A stretch of 64,000 nt of DNA from Parascedosporium putredinis (taxonomy: Eukaryota > Ascomycota > Sordariomycetes > Microascales > Microascaceae), in contig CASHTG010000001.1 in NCBI GenBank assembly GCA_949357655.1, positions 2,976,001-3,040,000 of the forward strand. Direction: 5' to 3'. A model generated the notes under the pieces. The model did not search any database, was not told the DNA's origin, and saw only the letters and a program-made list of their open reading frames with translations. Numbering within the stretch: position 1 is the first letter of the stretch; each line of letters starts with the position of its first letter. Positions 26,230-36,857 of the stretch are shown one piece after another. The translations under genes and the position numbers were made by a program.

Positions 26230-28289
26230 ATGTTAAGACCGGCCACCCCGCTCGCGATCCTGCTCTTCGGAGCCTTCGCCCTCATGCTTCTCGCGGTCTT
26301 GTCTGCGCCAATTATTAGCTCAATTCCACTTGGCAGCGTCGATGGCGTCAAGTTTGGTGTATTTGGCTTCTGCGGCCCCGATGGCTGCACTGGCTTCGAA
26401 ATCGGATATGATCCAGGTACGTCGCTGCCACCTTTCGCCGGCACATGCCGACACTCAAAGAATGCAATTGGGAAAGGGGGGCAGGAAGCTCTCAACTATG
26501 TCTCAGGCCCTGCATGCGGTATCCAGAAGCTAATTTGAACACCTCTAGATGCCGCCCTAGATTCCGATAAATCAAAGTTTGACATGCCCCAGTCGCTTCG
26601 CAATTCTTTGACTACTATCCTGATTGTCCACCCCGTTGCTGGCTTCCTGACCCTTGCATCGTTCATCCTCGCCGCTGCCGCTCACCTTCATTCAGCAGCC
26701 CACTCCACTCGCTATCTACTAGCTCTTTTCATCATCCTTTTCCTTAACTTCCTCGTATGCTTGCTCGCGTTCGTCGTCGATGCCCTACTTTTCATTCCCC
26801 ACCTCGCCTGGGGTTCTTACATCGTCCTCACTTCAACAATCATGGTCGCTCTCGCCGGAGTATTCGCCTGCGCGATGCGCCGAACTCTTATCAGTCGGAA
26901 GGCGAGACAGAATAGGATTGCGCAGAACGCCGAAATGAGCGGCGAGAACTACTATAACCGCGAGGCACAGAAGCAAGCCGTTACCGTTGCACGCCAGCCC
27001 GCGATGCCTCTACTCAGCGGCGCTAACGGTGGCGGTGATGCCCTCCCCGCCTTCGCGTCCTTCGAGAACCAACAAAAGGACGACAAAGCCAGCGATGACT
27101 CGCGAATTCCACTCACTCAACGTAGCCCCACCCAGATGTCACCCAATCTCATGGGTTCAGGGTCGACAAGTCCTCCTCTGGGAGAGCCCATGCGGTCTAA
27201 TTCGGTTCCGCCAATGCAGCAGGATCAGTATGGAAACCCCATGGGACCTTCTCCCGACGATTACATGGCCCTGCGGCGAGGCCCTTCGACCGACCAATTA
27301 AACAGCAGGGGTCGGGGAGGCATGCCTCCTCAGGGCTATCGCGGCCGTGGTGGGGGATATGGAAGGGGGCTATGGACCTCCTCCCCGGGGTGGTTATGGG
27401 CCTCCAGGAAGGGGTGGTTATGGACCACCGCGGGGCGGTTACGGGCCTCCTCCACGGGGCGGGCCTATGATGCGCGGAGGTGGCCGTCCACCCTATCAGA
27501 ATCCGAATATGAGCCCACCTGGCGGGCCCTACGATCGACGTGGCTCCCCAGCCGACGGCTATGGTGGGTACGCTCGAGGACCAGCCGATCAGTACAGCTC
27601 AAACGCGTCGGTTTCTTCAGCGACTACTTACGACGTCTATAACTCGAACCGCGATACCCTTCCCCGAGCCGAGTCACCTCCGCCTCTTCCCGAGGGCATG
27701 GGCGCGCCAGTGGTCGAAATGGATGCCAACCCCCAAGTGGAGGTGGTGCCTACGGCGGCGCCATCAGGGATAGCGATACAGATGTCGCAGGCATGATTGG
27801 CCTGCAGCAAGCGAGGTCGGGCAGTGCACGACCAACCGACTCATACATGAGCGAGGGTAGCAAGTATAGCACTGAAGAGTATGTCATCATACATTCGTCC
27901 CTCTTCCCTACTGTTGCTAACGATTCTGCAGTGCCCAAGGACAATATGTGCCACCACGTGCAGGATGGAACCAAGGCGGTGGCCGCCATTCGCCCAGTGT
28001 CCCATCGCCCCTCGGCGTCCGTCGAGCGGAGCCACAGGACCGGAACGCCCCCGAAAATGGAGTTTCCTACTATGAGGATGTTGATCCCCGGTATGCGGCC
28101 GACTCCGGCGCAAGATCAGTTCCACAGGCCGGCCAGCCTGGGCCGTACCAAGGCGCGCCTATGGGCTACGGGCAGCTAAACCCTCAGAACAGTAACCCCA
28201 GCTTCCAGAATAGAGGCGCCGGTCCTGGGCGGAGTCCACCGCCGGGACCTGGCGGCCCTGCTCCGATGAGATCCTATCCTGCCTTTTAA
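26230..28289 (+). CDS. palI: pH-response regulator PalI/RIM9
   Basis: Plasma-membrane component of the fungal ambient-pH signalling (Pal/Rim) pathway, helping localise the PalH sensor upstream of PacC processing. Exons 26230-26416, 26549-27878 and 27932-28289. The N-terminus (MLRPATPLAILLFGAFALML) is a membrane helix/signal anchor, followed by the SUR7/PalI-type ectoloop with VKFGVFGFCGPDGCTGFEIG. Three further helices follow: IVHPVAGFLTLASFILAAAA, the YLLALFIILFLNFLVCLLAF region, and GSYIVLTSTIMVALAGVFAC. The long cytoplasmic tail is rich in Gly-Tyr-Gly-Pro-Pro repeats (27340-27480) and ends in ENGVSYYEDVDPRYA, a conserved PalI tail motif. Frame breaks: GGGGG 27365-27369 (one too many, or two missing) and CCCCC 27730-27734 (one missing; repair gives DANPPSGGGAYGG). 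The last intron, 27879-27931, is 53 nt with TGCTAAC. Confidence 0.92.
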
Positions 28290-29608
28290 CATCGAAGGAA
28301 TGAAGGCCGGAGTGCTAATAGCCTCGTCCTCCCATCACTTTGTCTCATATACCCCTTTTTTGTGTAAATAGTTGGAATTCTTTTCTTTTTAGTTTTTCTT
28401 TTTCCACCCCTCCCTTTTTGGGTTCTAGATACCACCTCACCCCTTTTGACTGGAAGGATAGCATTTGCTGCCAAATTGCCAAGAGGCACGGCCTACTCAC
28501 CGCGGCTAGTGATCCTGACCACTGCCAACTGTACTTGTTTTCAAGGAGTCGCCGTTCACCAAAACCCATCGTCTTCCCTTGCCATTTCCCAGCGGCCGGA
28601 TCACTTCATCAATGTTCGAATGCTAGCGCATGAGTGCGCGTTGTCAGGTCTACTTTTGTCAAGTGTCAAAGCATGGAGGCCATGGATATTGAGATGATGT
28701 ATTACGAGTAGCTTTGTGTGCCATGCTGGCAGGCGTGGCTGTTTTATGGGCGTCTGGCGTTGGGCGGTTCATTGCTGTTCCCCTACCTGACTTGTAAGGT
28801 CCTTTCACCTAGACGCATTTCATTGAATACACCAATTTGTCTAGCTTAACCCGTTCTCATCCCTTCTTGCCTACGAGGGCCACCTACCTACCCCGCCATA
28901 CAACGCGCCGCTTGTTAGGAAGGTGTTACCCACATCGCGCTTGTACTTCGTATATCGTTATTCCCTTTCTACTCGAACCATGAGGCGTAGCTTTAGCTTG
29001 GGAAGCGCGTAACGCGCTGAATCCAGGAGTGCGCCCTCGGAACGAACGTGGTATTCTCACGATTCTCGAGAAGTATGTACTTGGCATGCTTAGACCGATG
29101 GCTTGACGACACAACACCCAAGGAATGAGATGGTAGTGTTTAAAGATTTTGGGTCAAGTATGATTGAGTTATTAGACGGATATGTGCTTCTACCGCCACG
29201 CAAATTTCTTCAAACTCGCCCACTCATCCGCTAACTCAAGCCATCACCAGTAGCATTGCTCCAGTAGAACGCAAGCGCACCTTGCCGTGGAGGCTATCAA
29301 GAGAATCCACCTACCATCCATTGCTCCTGCCGCCAAAACAATGTATTTTTCAGAAGGCATGCCAGGAACGTGCCTTCCACTGGTCTCTGCTCCACAGCAT
29401 CCTGAACGACTGCGACTTGGGAAGGCGCCAGGAAGGCCAAGTGCCTTCTCTATTCTCTTATTTTCTGTTGGTGACTTAAGCTCAATAAAGCGTCAGGGCC
29501 CGTCAGCTTCAGACCTAGGATTGAGGATTGTGTGGATGGGTTTGCACGTTCCACTACTTACCCTGCCGCTCGCTTGCGCTCTTATCCACTTGATAAACAG
29601 GTGCACGG
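28290..29608. other. Intergenic region downstream of palI
   Basis: About 1.3 kb. It starts with the T-rich palI 3' flank (28360-28430). The last few hundred bases may belong to the 5' end of the unrecognised gene that follows; that boundary is unclear. Confidence 0.35.
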
Positions 29609-32132
29609 TTGGGTTCATCAGAAAACAGCAACACTCCTTCTGAAACTCCTACGATACTGCTGACATCCGGACTCCATACGTTCGACCCTCAAGGAAAGGA
29701 CGCCGCATTGCAACATCCCGTTCGGGAAGTCCCATCAGCGACAATAAAGGAGAATGGCTACTCCCTTCGGCCATCCCCCATCTGCAGTGTCCGCAGCGAA
29801 GAACACTCTATCCGACTTGGAAGGCGATAAACCGCGACTGCCACCGCCTCCGGCCCCTTTAGGCTTCGAGGAGATGCCGAGTGAGCAGACTCTTTATACA
29901 ACGGCTGGAACGGTCTGGAGGCCCGAGTCCGAAAGGCCCCTGAAGGCTCCGCTTCGTCGAGGAAGGGCCAATAGATATTCCCCGTAGAGGGCGGAAACTA
30001 CGCGTCTTTTCTTACCCGACAAGTTAATGTAGTGGGCGTCGACCGTATCATCCACCCGAGTTGCCACTACTCAATCGACCAAGTCCAGACACCCACCTAC
30101 TCACCACTGCAGCAAAACAATGAGCGCGCCAGGGTGCCATTCGAGAAAGGCTATCTCCAGGAAAGTACTCTTCCAGTCGGGAGAGTGTCTAGAGGTTTCA
30201 CATTGAGTGCCATGCGCAGCACTGCTGAACTTGCTGGCCTTACCATGTCGCCATCCGCCGTGTCCCATGCAGTGAACCAAATTCATGCCGGGGAATTCGG
30301 CGAGGGCGACAGCGCCACATCCATCGATTATGGTGATGAGAGCATCCGAGGACTGCCAGTCAAGTCCTTAGCTAACCTAGCATCGTACCCAAACCCGCAT
30401 CAGGAATTGGCGCGGAATGCCCTAGAGAAGTCGTCTTTTGCGATGGGTAAGAGCATAATGATCCGACGTGATGGTTACGGAAGGGGTAGACTTCTGTATA
30501 GACTTCTTGATTGACTAACCTTCATTGCTTGGGAGGTAGAAGCGAGCCACCAGCCATGGCCGAATACTCACGGCGACGTATCGGACGGCAACGGACCCAT
30601 TCTCTTCCCCAACCAGCCCCAGGAAACAGGAACTTCGTTACACAATAAAGCTAATGTCCAAGCCCTCGCGCACTATGCGTCGGGAGTTGCTGTTGATGCG
30701 TCGATTATGAAGCATCACGGCACATCCCAATATGGAGGCTACTCTGGTGGACGACAACCGATAACGCCCGGGGTCCCGGAGCCCCTGACGGCAGGGCCAC
30801 CTCGCCAACGCCGCGGCTTCCATACCCCGTCAGCAGCGGCCCATATGGCTACAGACTTTCGATATCAGAATGGCCAGGCTGTTGGAATCCAGTCATCGAA
30901 AGGCGAGTACCAGACGCCTTGCTTCAACAGCTATGGGCTTCGCCACACCTCTCGTAACTTTGCCCCTATAGCTATCTAAATAATAGTCAACACCGACTCG
31001 AGAATAGGACTGAGGGGACGCGGTGGACCAGCGAGCCATTTGGAGTTTGGAGTTGCCCCAGTAGCAACAACAAATCTCATCGGCTCCTATCTCCACATCA
31101 AATAGTGGCGCACCGACACTCTACCGCCAACCAGAGCTCATCACCAATTACCGAGCAAGGCAAAGGCAGAAAGAAAGAAGACTTTACTTTTGACTTTGTT
31201 GGCCGTCCAAAAGACTACAACTTTGGCGATACCCCTGGAAAGGTTGGCCAGCAAGCTCCCTTTCAGCAGTTGCGCCCCCAGCTTGAAACGTATAACATTC
31301 AAGGCACCGATTTTCAGCACGCCTCTGGCAGCGGAAGCGAGGACCCTCGACAGGAGATGGGTGCATCAAACCCCCATACGAGCAACCTCATTGCCCCGAA
31401 ACTTGACACTGGTATGCAATTTAACTTTCTCACAGGGATGGCCCCCTCTATTGAAGGTGCCCCAGTCTCCTTGGTTGGTGTCAGTCATCAAAAACACACT
31501 TTGGCATCACGGGCACCAACTACTGTCGATGTCACTACCCGACTGTCAGAGTTTAAGAGCCTAGAGGGGGACACCGGACAAAGGCGGATCTGGGGTGGCA
31601 AGGCTCAGAATCTCGGATCCCAAGGCTGGAATGCTGCGGCGCGAAGGCTGACGGAATACCCGCATGGTGCCATCAGGATGACTGACGAACAACTTGTCGA
31701 GCGTCAGAAGGGAGTTGACAAGTCATTCTATAGCGGGACTGCGAGACTCGGTATGACCTTTGATCAATTTCAAGATACAAAACTGGAGCTGCAGAGGCAG
31801 CCGAGGCACAGTACGAACCCGTTTGGGGCTGTGGGCAAGATGGACAAGAGGCAGTCATCCGTCACAACGCCTAAGCTGCCGGTTCTCCCGAAGCATACTT
31901 ACAATCACATCTCCCCAGAGGAGGCAAACCAAAGATCGACAGCTGAGCACACAGAACCTCTCTTGAATGTTGCCATCCAGGCCTTGACATTCCAAAAGAG
32001 CTGGAAAGTGCCTCGATGCAGGTGGCAGAGTTACACGTACGATGCGACGAAGAGAAGGAAGAGGAGAAGGCGGAGTACGAGAAGCTCGGCAGTGCTATCC
32101 TTCTCATTAACTCCCAGCCGATGACAGACTAA
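29609..32132 (+). CDS. Unrecognised multi-part coding region
   Basis: I do not recognise a family. Long open stretches in changing frames look like parts of one protein: 29609-29820 (TILLTSGLHTFDPQGKD), 29754-29987 (NTLSDLEGDKPRLPPPP), about 29999-30446 with SAVSHAVNQIHAGEFGEGDS, 30540-30979, and 31105 to about 31970. A final reading of about 50 residues ends in GSAILLINSQPMTD at TAA 32130-32132. One intron is clear: 30447-30539 (GTAAGA...CTAACC...GGTAG), joining SSFAM to EASHQPWPN. Other frame changes may be introns or the homopolymer errors seen elsewhere. The sequence is hydrophilic, Gly/Ser/Gln/Pro-rich and mostly disordered. The tail (SASMQVAELHVRCDEEKEEE) is a short charged helix or coiled coil. 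It could be more than one gene. The start and function are unknown. Confidence 0.45.
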
Positions 32133-33484
32133 TTAGTGCTTGGAGCAGTATTGTGATGTGTTTTGTGATGATTTAGGTAGACTTTGCCTCCGCATCTGTC
32201 TTGTTTTGGAACCGGGCTGTAGGAAATCGAAAGAAGAGGTGATGGAAGTCTGCACAGCACTGCGGCACATGTGGTGAGCAAAGCCAGGGTGTGGTGGAGA
32301 CCGCCAAGTGACGGGCGAGAAGTTCAGTCATATTTTTTTCTTTTCCCTTTTTGGTCTCTTCGTTTTCTTTGTCTTCTCCCGCCTCCCGTTAATCCTATTC
32401 GCTATCTGGTTTATTGTCCATCAGCCACTATAGACTTTTGTTCGGGTTATTTCTGTGGCAACATTGCCCTGGTCTGGCTCTGGCGTTGTTTGGGTTCTAC
32501 TCTCTGGAAAGGCTTCTTAGATGAGCACAACTTCTCTATGATAGTCTTCTCAATAGGAAATTCGAATAATACAGCTGATAAGTTTTTGCGAGGCTGGGAT
32601 TGCGGCATGCAAGGCGTGAGTGGTTACAAATTTTGATGTCGTGGCCCGACTACGGGGCTTCCGACGGACCATTTACTACAGGGAACGAATACGCGCCAAG
32701 CAAAACGCAACAGCTACTGAGGCGGTGTTTGAAGGATGGCTATGGTGTAGTGGGTTTCCAACAAGCATTGGCTGGAGGGTTGACCCGCTCAGCAACGAGG
32801 AGGAGAAAGGGATGTTGGCGGCGCGAAGCACGAGACACGTTGAGGACCCGGCATGGTTGACGAGAGCGTGGCCGAGGCAGTCAGGTCACCGCAGCATTCT
32901 GGTGTTTGGAAGGCTGAACAAGAAGGGGGTATTTGCAGTAATATTCACGATTCCCTGTTAAAAATAAGAAAAAAAAACGGGTGGGGGAGGGGGCGGACCA
33001 GGCATGCTGGTAGCTAACAAAAGCCCGCGGACACGGGCTGGCCTGTGGAGTGCAAGAAAGAAGATTTTGACGTCGTTCCGAGTGTGTGGTGCACACCGGA
33101 GCACCGTCCTCTGAGCCGGACTCAGAAGTCGTCGCTGAACAAGGTGCAACCCTCGGATACAGTCCACTTCCTTGCCTAGATGGTGATAATGACTATTATG
33201 TGTGTGCACGTTCAAATTACAAGGTAGCACATGCTCTTTCGTTCGACGGGACGGACAACGATCCAGCGGTCGTGGAGTGAGAGGAAATTGGCCGAGGCCT
33301 CTCTCATCTCGTTTACTCAAGAGCAATAATAGTAGGTTCCCTTGGTTCCGGTTGTGCGCACAAGCTGTGATTTCTGAGCTGTGGCTATTATTATGAAGAC
33401 CAGGGACACGTATTAACGGGCTGACGAGGGGCGTGTGTAACTGCGAGAGTGCGTGTGTCTGTGGTGTGTGGTGTGTGGTGTGAG

Positions 33485-33505
33485 TGTGTGTGTGTGTGTG
33501 TGTGT
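33485..33505. repeat. GT/CA dinucleotide microsatellite
   Basis: Uninterrupted GT repeat of about 10 units, preceded by imperfect GTGTGT-rich sequence from about 33448. Noncoding context. Confidence 0.9.
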
Positions 33506-33738
33506 TCTGGATGGAGACGCATTGTTTCCAAATCATTCCTCCTCGGCGTCTCAGTTGGCAGGCTTTCCAAAAGGGGATAAAGGAGAGCACAATCCTCGCG
33601 GACGCCCCTCCACTCGCTGAATTCCACGCCCCTCCCCCTGGTGTTCTTTCCCGCTTCCCGGTGGCCCAGCCCTATCTATCCCCCTCACACCGACTCTTTT
33701 TTCATCGGGTGCTGCTTTCCTCTCCGCTCCTCCCTGTT

Positions 33739-33803
33739 TATTTCGTTTTCTTTTTCTCTTTCTTTTCCTTTTCTTTTTCTTTTTCTTTTTCTTTCTTCTC
33801 CTC
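33739..33803. repeat. Pyrimidine tract with (CTTTTT)n-like repeats
   Basis: About 65 nt of almost pure C/T on the plus strand built from repeated TTTCTTTTTC units. It lies in the presumed leader or promoter of the coiled-coil gene at 35355. A similar tract follows at 33885-33930. Confidence 0.75.
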
Positions 33804-35354
33804 GTCTCGGTCCTCAGGCTCCATTTCTTTTGCGAAACCAAGAGCTGGGAGTGGCTGACCTTTCTCTGATCCTCTGCTCTTGCCCTCTTTTTCTCTTCTT
33901 TTTCTTTTTCTCTCTTTTCTTTCTTTTCTGCGCGCCTCTCGTTGTCCCCCTAATTTTTCGTGACCCTGGCCCACACCTGTCGGTCCTCGTCCGCTGCCTT
34001 TCATTCCCTTCCCTGCGTGCTCGCCCTCCCTTGTTGACTCTCTGTCCGGTCCCCTCCCTTTATATTACTAGTCCGCCTGGTATTTTCTTCCACTCGCCTT
34101 CCCTCACTCCTTCTTCCCTCCATCCCTTGAGGATTCTTTCCAAGTTCCACCAAATCATACAAGATTGTGCTGTATCTGAGATCAGCTCTCACTCTACCAA
34201 CCCATCCATCTCTCTTTTTCTCTCTCTTGAGGAGCGCACATATTCTTGATCCAGAAATCCACCGCTTTCCGATATCTTTTTGGTTGACGTCCTTCTACGT
34301 CTCTATATACCCTTTTATCTCTGCCTCCTCCACCCTCCCCAAATCCGTTTTTGTGCGCATCAGACTTTGCATCCCTCTTCTCGGAGCCACTTTTCTTCCT
34401 TCGCGCGCGCACGCTCTTACACGCACTTGAGCACGCTCACCTTTGTGCACTCGCCGAAGCAACCCTTACTCACAGGCCTTTTACAACATGCGCGCACTGA
34501 ATGTCACTCTTCACCTCTTTAACTTGCGAATCTACACACTGATTGTCAACGCATCCTGTGGCGCATAGCCAGAGAATAGGCTGCCTTGAGCACCCACCTT
34601 TGTCCGACCTTGCATGGCAGTGCTGCGAATCCTGCCTAGAGGCAACCCACCCACCCTCCTTTCTCGTTGTTCTTGTTGTTTCGACGTCGGCCACCTCTAC
34701 ATGTGATCCGATACCCCTCTCTGTCATTCATTTTATTCTTACTGTCTCGGGGTTGAATTGTCCATCCGGACACGCTTGCCAGCGAGGGGCAGTGGGAGAG
34801 TACCGCGTTGAGTAACTCTCCAAATTCTGACCTACATATTTTTCCACTTGCATGATACGGGGCACACCACCACCTCCAAGGCAGCAGTCCGGCCGCTTTT
34901 TTGTCCATCAGGATTTATAAGTTGATCTCGGCCAAGAGACATTTTGGAATTTCGAACCATCGCGGGATTTCTTTTATTCCATTTGCCTACCAGGATAAAA
35001 GGTGCCTTTACGGCCATTACCAGGGAATTTCGATTGTTCTGCCGGACCGTTTTGCCTCCGCCGGAGACCTGGACCTTACTCTCCCTTCTCTTTCTTTCCT
35101 CATCGCCACTCCGGGCTGTGAACCACCGCCCCTCATATACCTTCGCCGGAAAGATATATACACCGGACCACATCCCTATCCCACACAGGCCCTCCTCATC
35201 CTAGGCAAACCAGCCGGACATCTTCTCCTGCTTCTTGTGTTCTTTCTTGCTCCTCTCTTCACCTCTTCAAGATCGCTTGGCCTCTTAGCCTCACCAACAC
35301 CCTTTACATCTTTTTTTTTACATCTTTTTCCTGGTGCCTTGCTCCACCGCCGCC

Positions 35355-36857
35355 ATGCCAACCCAGGCACACTACCCTTATAACCCGGAGAGAACCCCTC
35401 GCGAGAGGGGTTACAAACACTATTCTCACAAGAGCACCGACTCTGGAGTTGGTTCGTCCAGCGACCAAGATAGTTACACAACTGGTCCTGATTGGGGATA
35501 CGCAGTGCATGACTCGGCCCACGCATCGGGCGATGAACAACTCTCGACTACAACGGCGCTGACCGAAGCCCTTCGAGATGCCAAGATCCGGGCGCGAAAC
35601 TTGGAGCGCAAGCTCGAAGCCTCCGAGGCCGAGGTAAACGCGAAGCAACGTGAGTTTGTGCAGCGAGACCAGATGTTCCGCAGCCGATACGAGGCAATCG
35701 AGGCCCGAAACGAAGTCCTCACCGACGACAATGAAAGGCTCACCAAGGAAAAGGCGGCTGTTGCTCAGAAGTGTACCACTCTGGAAACCAAGGTTACCGA
35801 ACTCGAAGCCGAGAACGAAGACCTCGCTGCGACGAACGAAGGCCTCGAGGCCAAAGTGCGGAAGTTGGAGAAGAAGTTGGCTGCCGCCCTGGCCGCTGCC
35901 GCTGCCGCCGCATCTGACGGATACGAGTCTCAAACGCCAATCAGGGAGAAGAAGGCCAAGAGCAAGCCTTCTAGTTCTAGCTCGAGCTCACGCTCGGACG
36001 AGAAGTCTACCTCTTCATCAAGCTCTAGAGCCAAGGATAAGTCTTCCTCGAGCTCACGCAGCGAGGTCAAGTCGTCTAGCTCGCGGAACGTCGAGCCAAG
36101 CAGCGTACGGCGGTCTGAGAGCAAGCGGAAGTCTACGACTGTCGCTAAGAAGGACCCGCTGGCAGAGCGCTTCGAACGGGCTACTGTAAAGGGAGCTGCC
36201 CAACAAGAAGAATACGATGGCGATAATGGCACTTATGTTGAGCCGTGGGGCCCCACCTCGCCGCGCCGTCGCCGGGAGAGCTCGGCCGCACCAACGCAGC
36301 TATTTGCCAGCATGGCTGTCGCGAACCATCGGGATACAACCGCTTATTCCGACGTGTCGAGGGGTTCGCGCACCGACTCGAACGGCTACACGCGCCCTCA
36401 GACATCTACGTTGAGGACGGACAATACCGTTCCTACCCCACCAGGTAAACGGGATACCTGCTTTGATACGTTTGGCGGCTTTCCTGTACCAAGTTCGCCA
36501 GAGAGTGTTTATTTTCGGACCAGCGGCAGCAGCCGACCGGATTGGCTACACACCACGTCCCGCCCCAGGCCATCCTCACCCTTCACCGCCCTTTGTCACA
36601 CTCCCCTTCTTTGCCTTTCTCCCCGCCCCCAAAAGACCCAAAAGGAAGAAAAAATCCCTCCTTTCTCCATCCTCGGCACCTTCGCGCTCAAGCCTCGCAA
36701 TGCTGGGGGTTTTTCTGAGTCCGGGTTTACCCTTGAGTTTGTCGTCGACTTTTCCAAGGATAAGGCTCAAGGGAAACCGAACTTACAAATGTTCCCCGCC
36801 CCCAGTCCGGGTTCCTTTCCCTTTTGCTGCCTAGCTCCCCGTGCGGGTGACTCCTAG
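35355..36857 (+). CDS. Coiled-coil and Ser-rich protein of unknown function
   Basis: Start chosen at ATG 35355 (MPTQAHYPYNPERTPRERGY), preceded by a good CCGCC context. Residues about 65-185 form a long coiled coil: ALRDAKIRARNLERKLEASE, then VTELEAENEDLAATNEGLEA and KVRKLEKK, ending in a run of alanines. This is followed by a Ser/Lys/Arg-rich low-complexity region (SSSSSSRSDEKSTSSSSS) and a basic segment (KKDPLAERFERATVKGAAQQ), then GPTSPRRRRESSAAP. Real coding probably stops being continuous near 36444, where CCACCAG|GTAAAC looks like a donor; the open frame to TAG 36855 is low-complexity and may be intron and UTR. No catalytic domain is visible. It could be a cytoskeletal or scaffold protein. 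Coding status is good; function is unknown and the 3' end is uncertain. Confidence 0.68.
   Translation: MPTQAHYPYNPERTPRERGYKHYSHKSTDSGVGSSSDQDSYTTGPDWGYAVHDSAHASGDEQLSTTTALTEALRDAKIRARNLERKLEASEAEVNAKQREFVQRDQMFRSRYEAIEARNEVLTDDNERLTKEKAAVAQKCTTLETKVTELEAENEDLAATNEGLEAKVRKLEKKLAAALAAAAAAASDGYESQTPIREKKAKSKPSSSSSSSRSDEKSTSSSSSRAKDKSSSSSRSEVKSSSSRNVEPSSVRRSESKRKSTTVAKKDPLAERFERATVKGAAQQEEYDGDNGTYVEPWGPTSPRRRRESSAAPTQLFASMAVANHRDTTAYSDVSRGSRTDSNGYTRPQTSTLRTDNTVPTPPGKRDTCFDTFGGFPVPSSPESVYFRTSGSSRPDWLHTTSRPRPSSPFTALCHTPLLCLSPRPQKTQKEEKIPPFSILGTFALKPRNAGGFSESGFTLEFVVDFSKDKAQGKPNLQMFPAPSPGSFPFCCLAPRAGDS

Larger units (their letters stand above)
32133..35354. other. CT-rich intergenic region and probable long 5' leader
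   Basis: No supported gene. From about 33600 to 35350 the plus strand is strongly pyrimidine-rich, with TTTCTTTTTC arrays at 33745-33800 and 33885-33930. This is the usual look of fungal promoters and long 5' UTRs. The open frames inside it are low-complexity and should not be read as proteins. A frame at 32620-32961 has a more normal composition (ATEAVFEGWLWCSGFPTSIG) but no recognisable domain. Confidence 0.45.

Noticed and set aside
33640..34260. Long open frame (about 200 residues) rich in Phe/Ser/Leu on the plus strand
   Set aside because: It is a translation of CT-rich leader sequence. There is no domain, composition is extreme, and similar frames appear in the reverse complement as Lys/Glu repeats.
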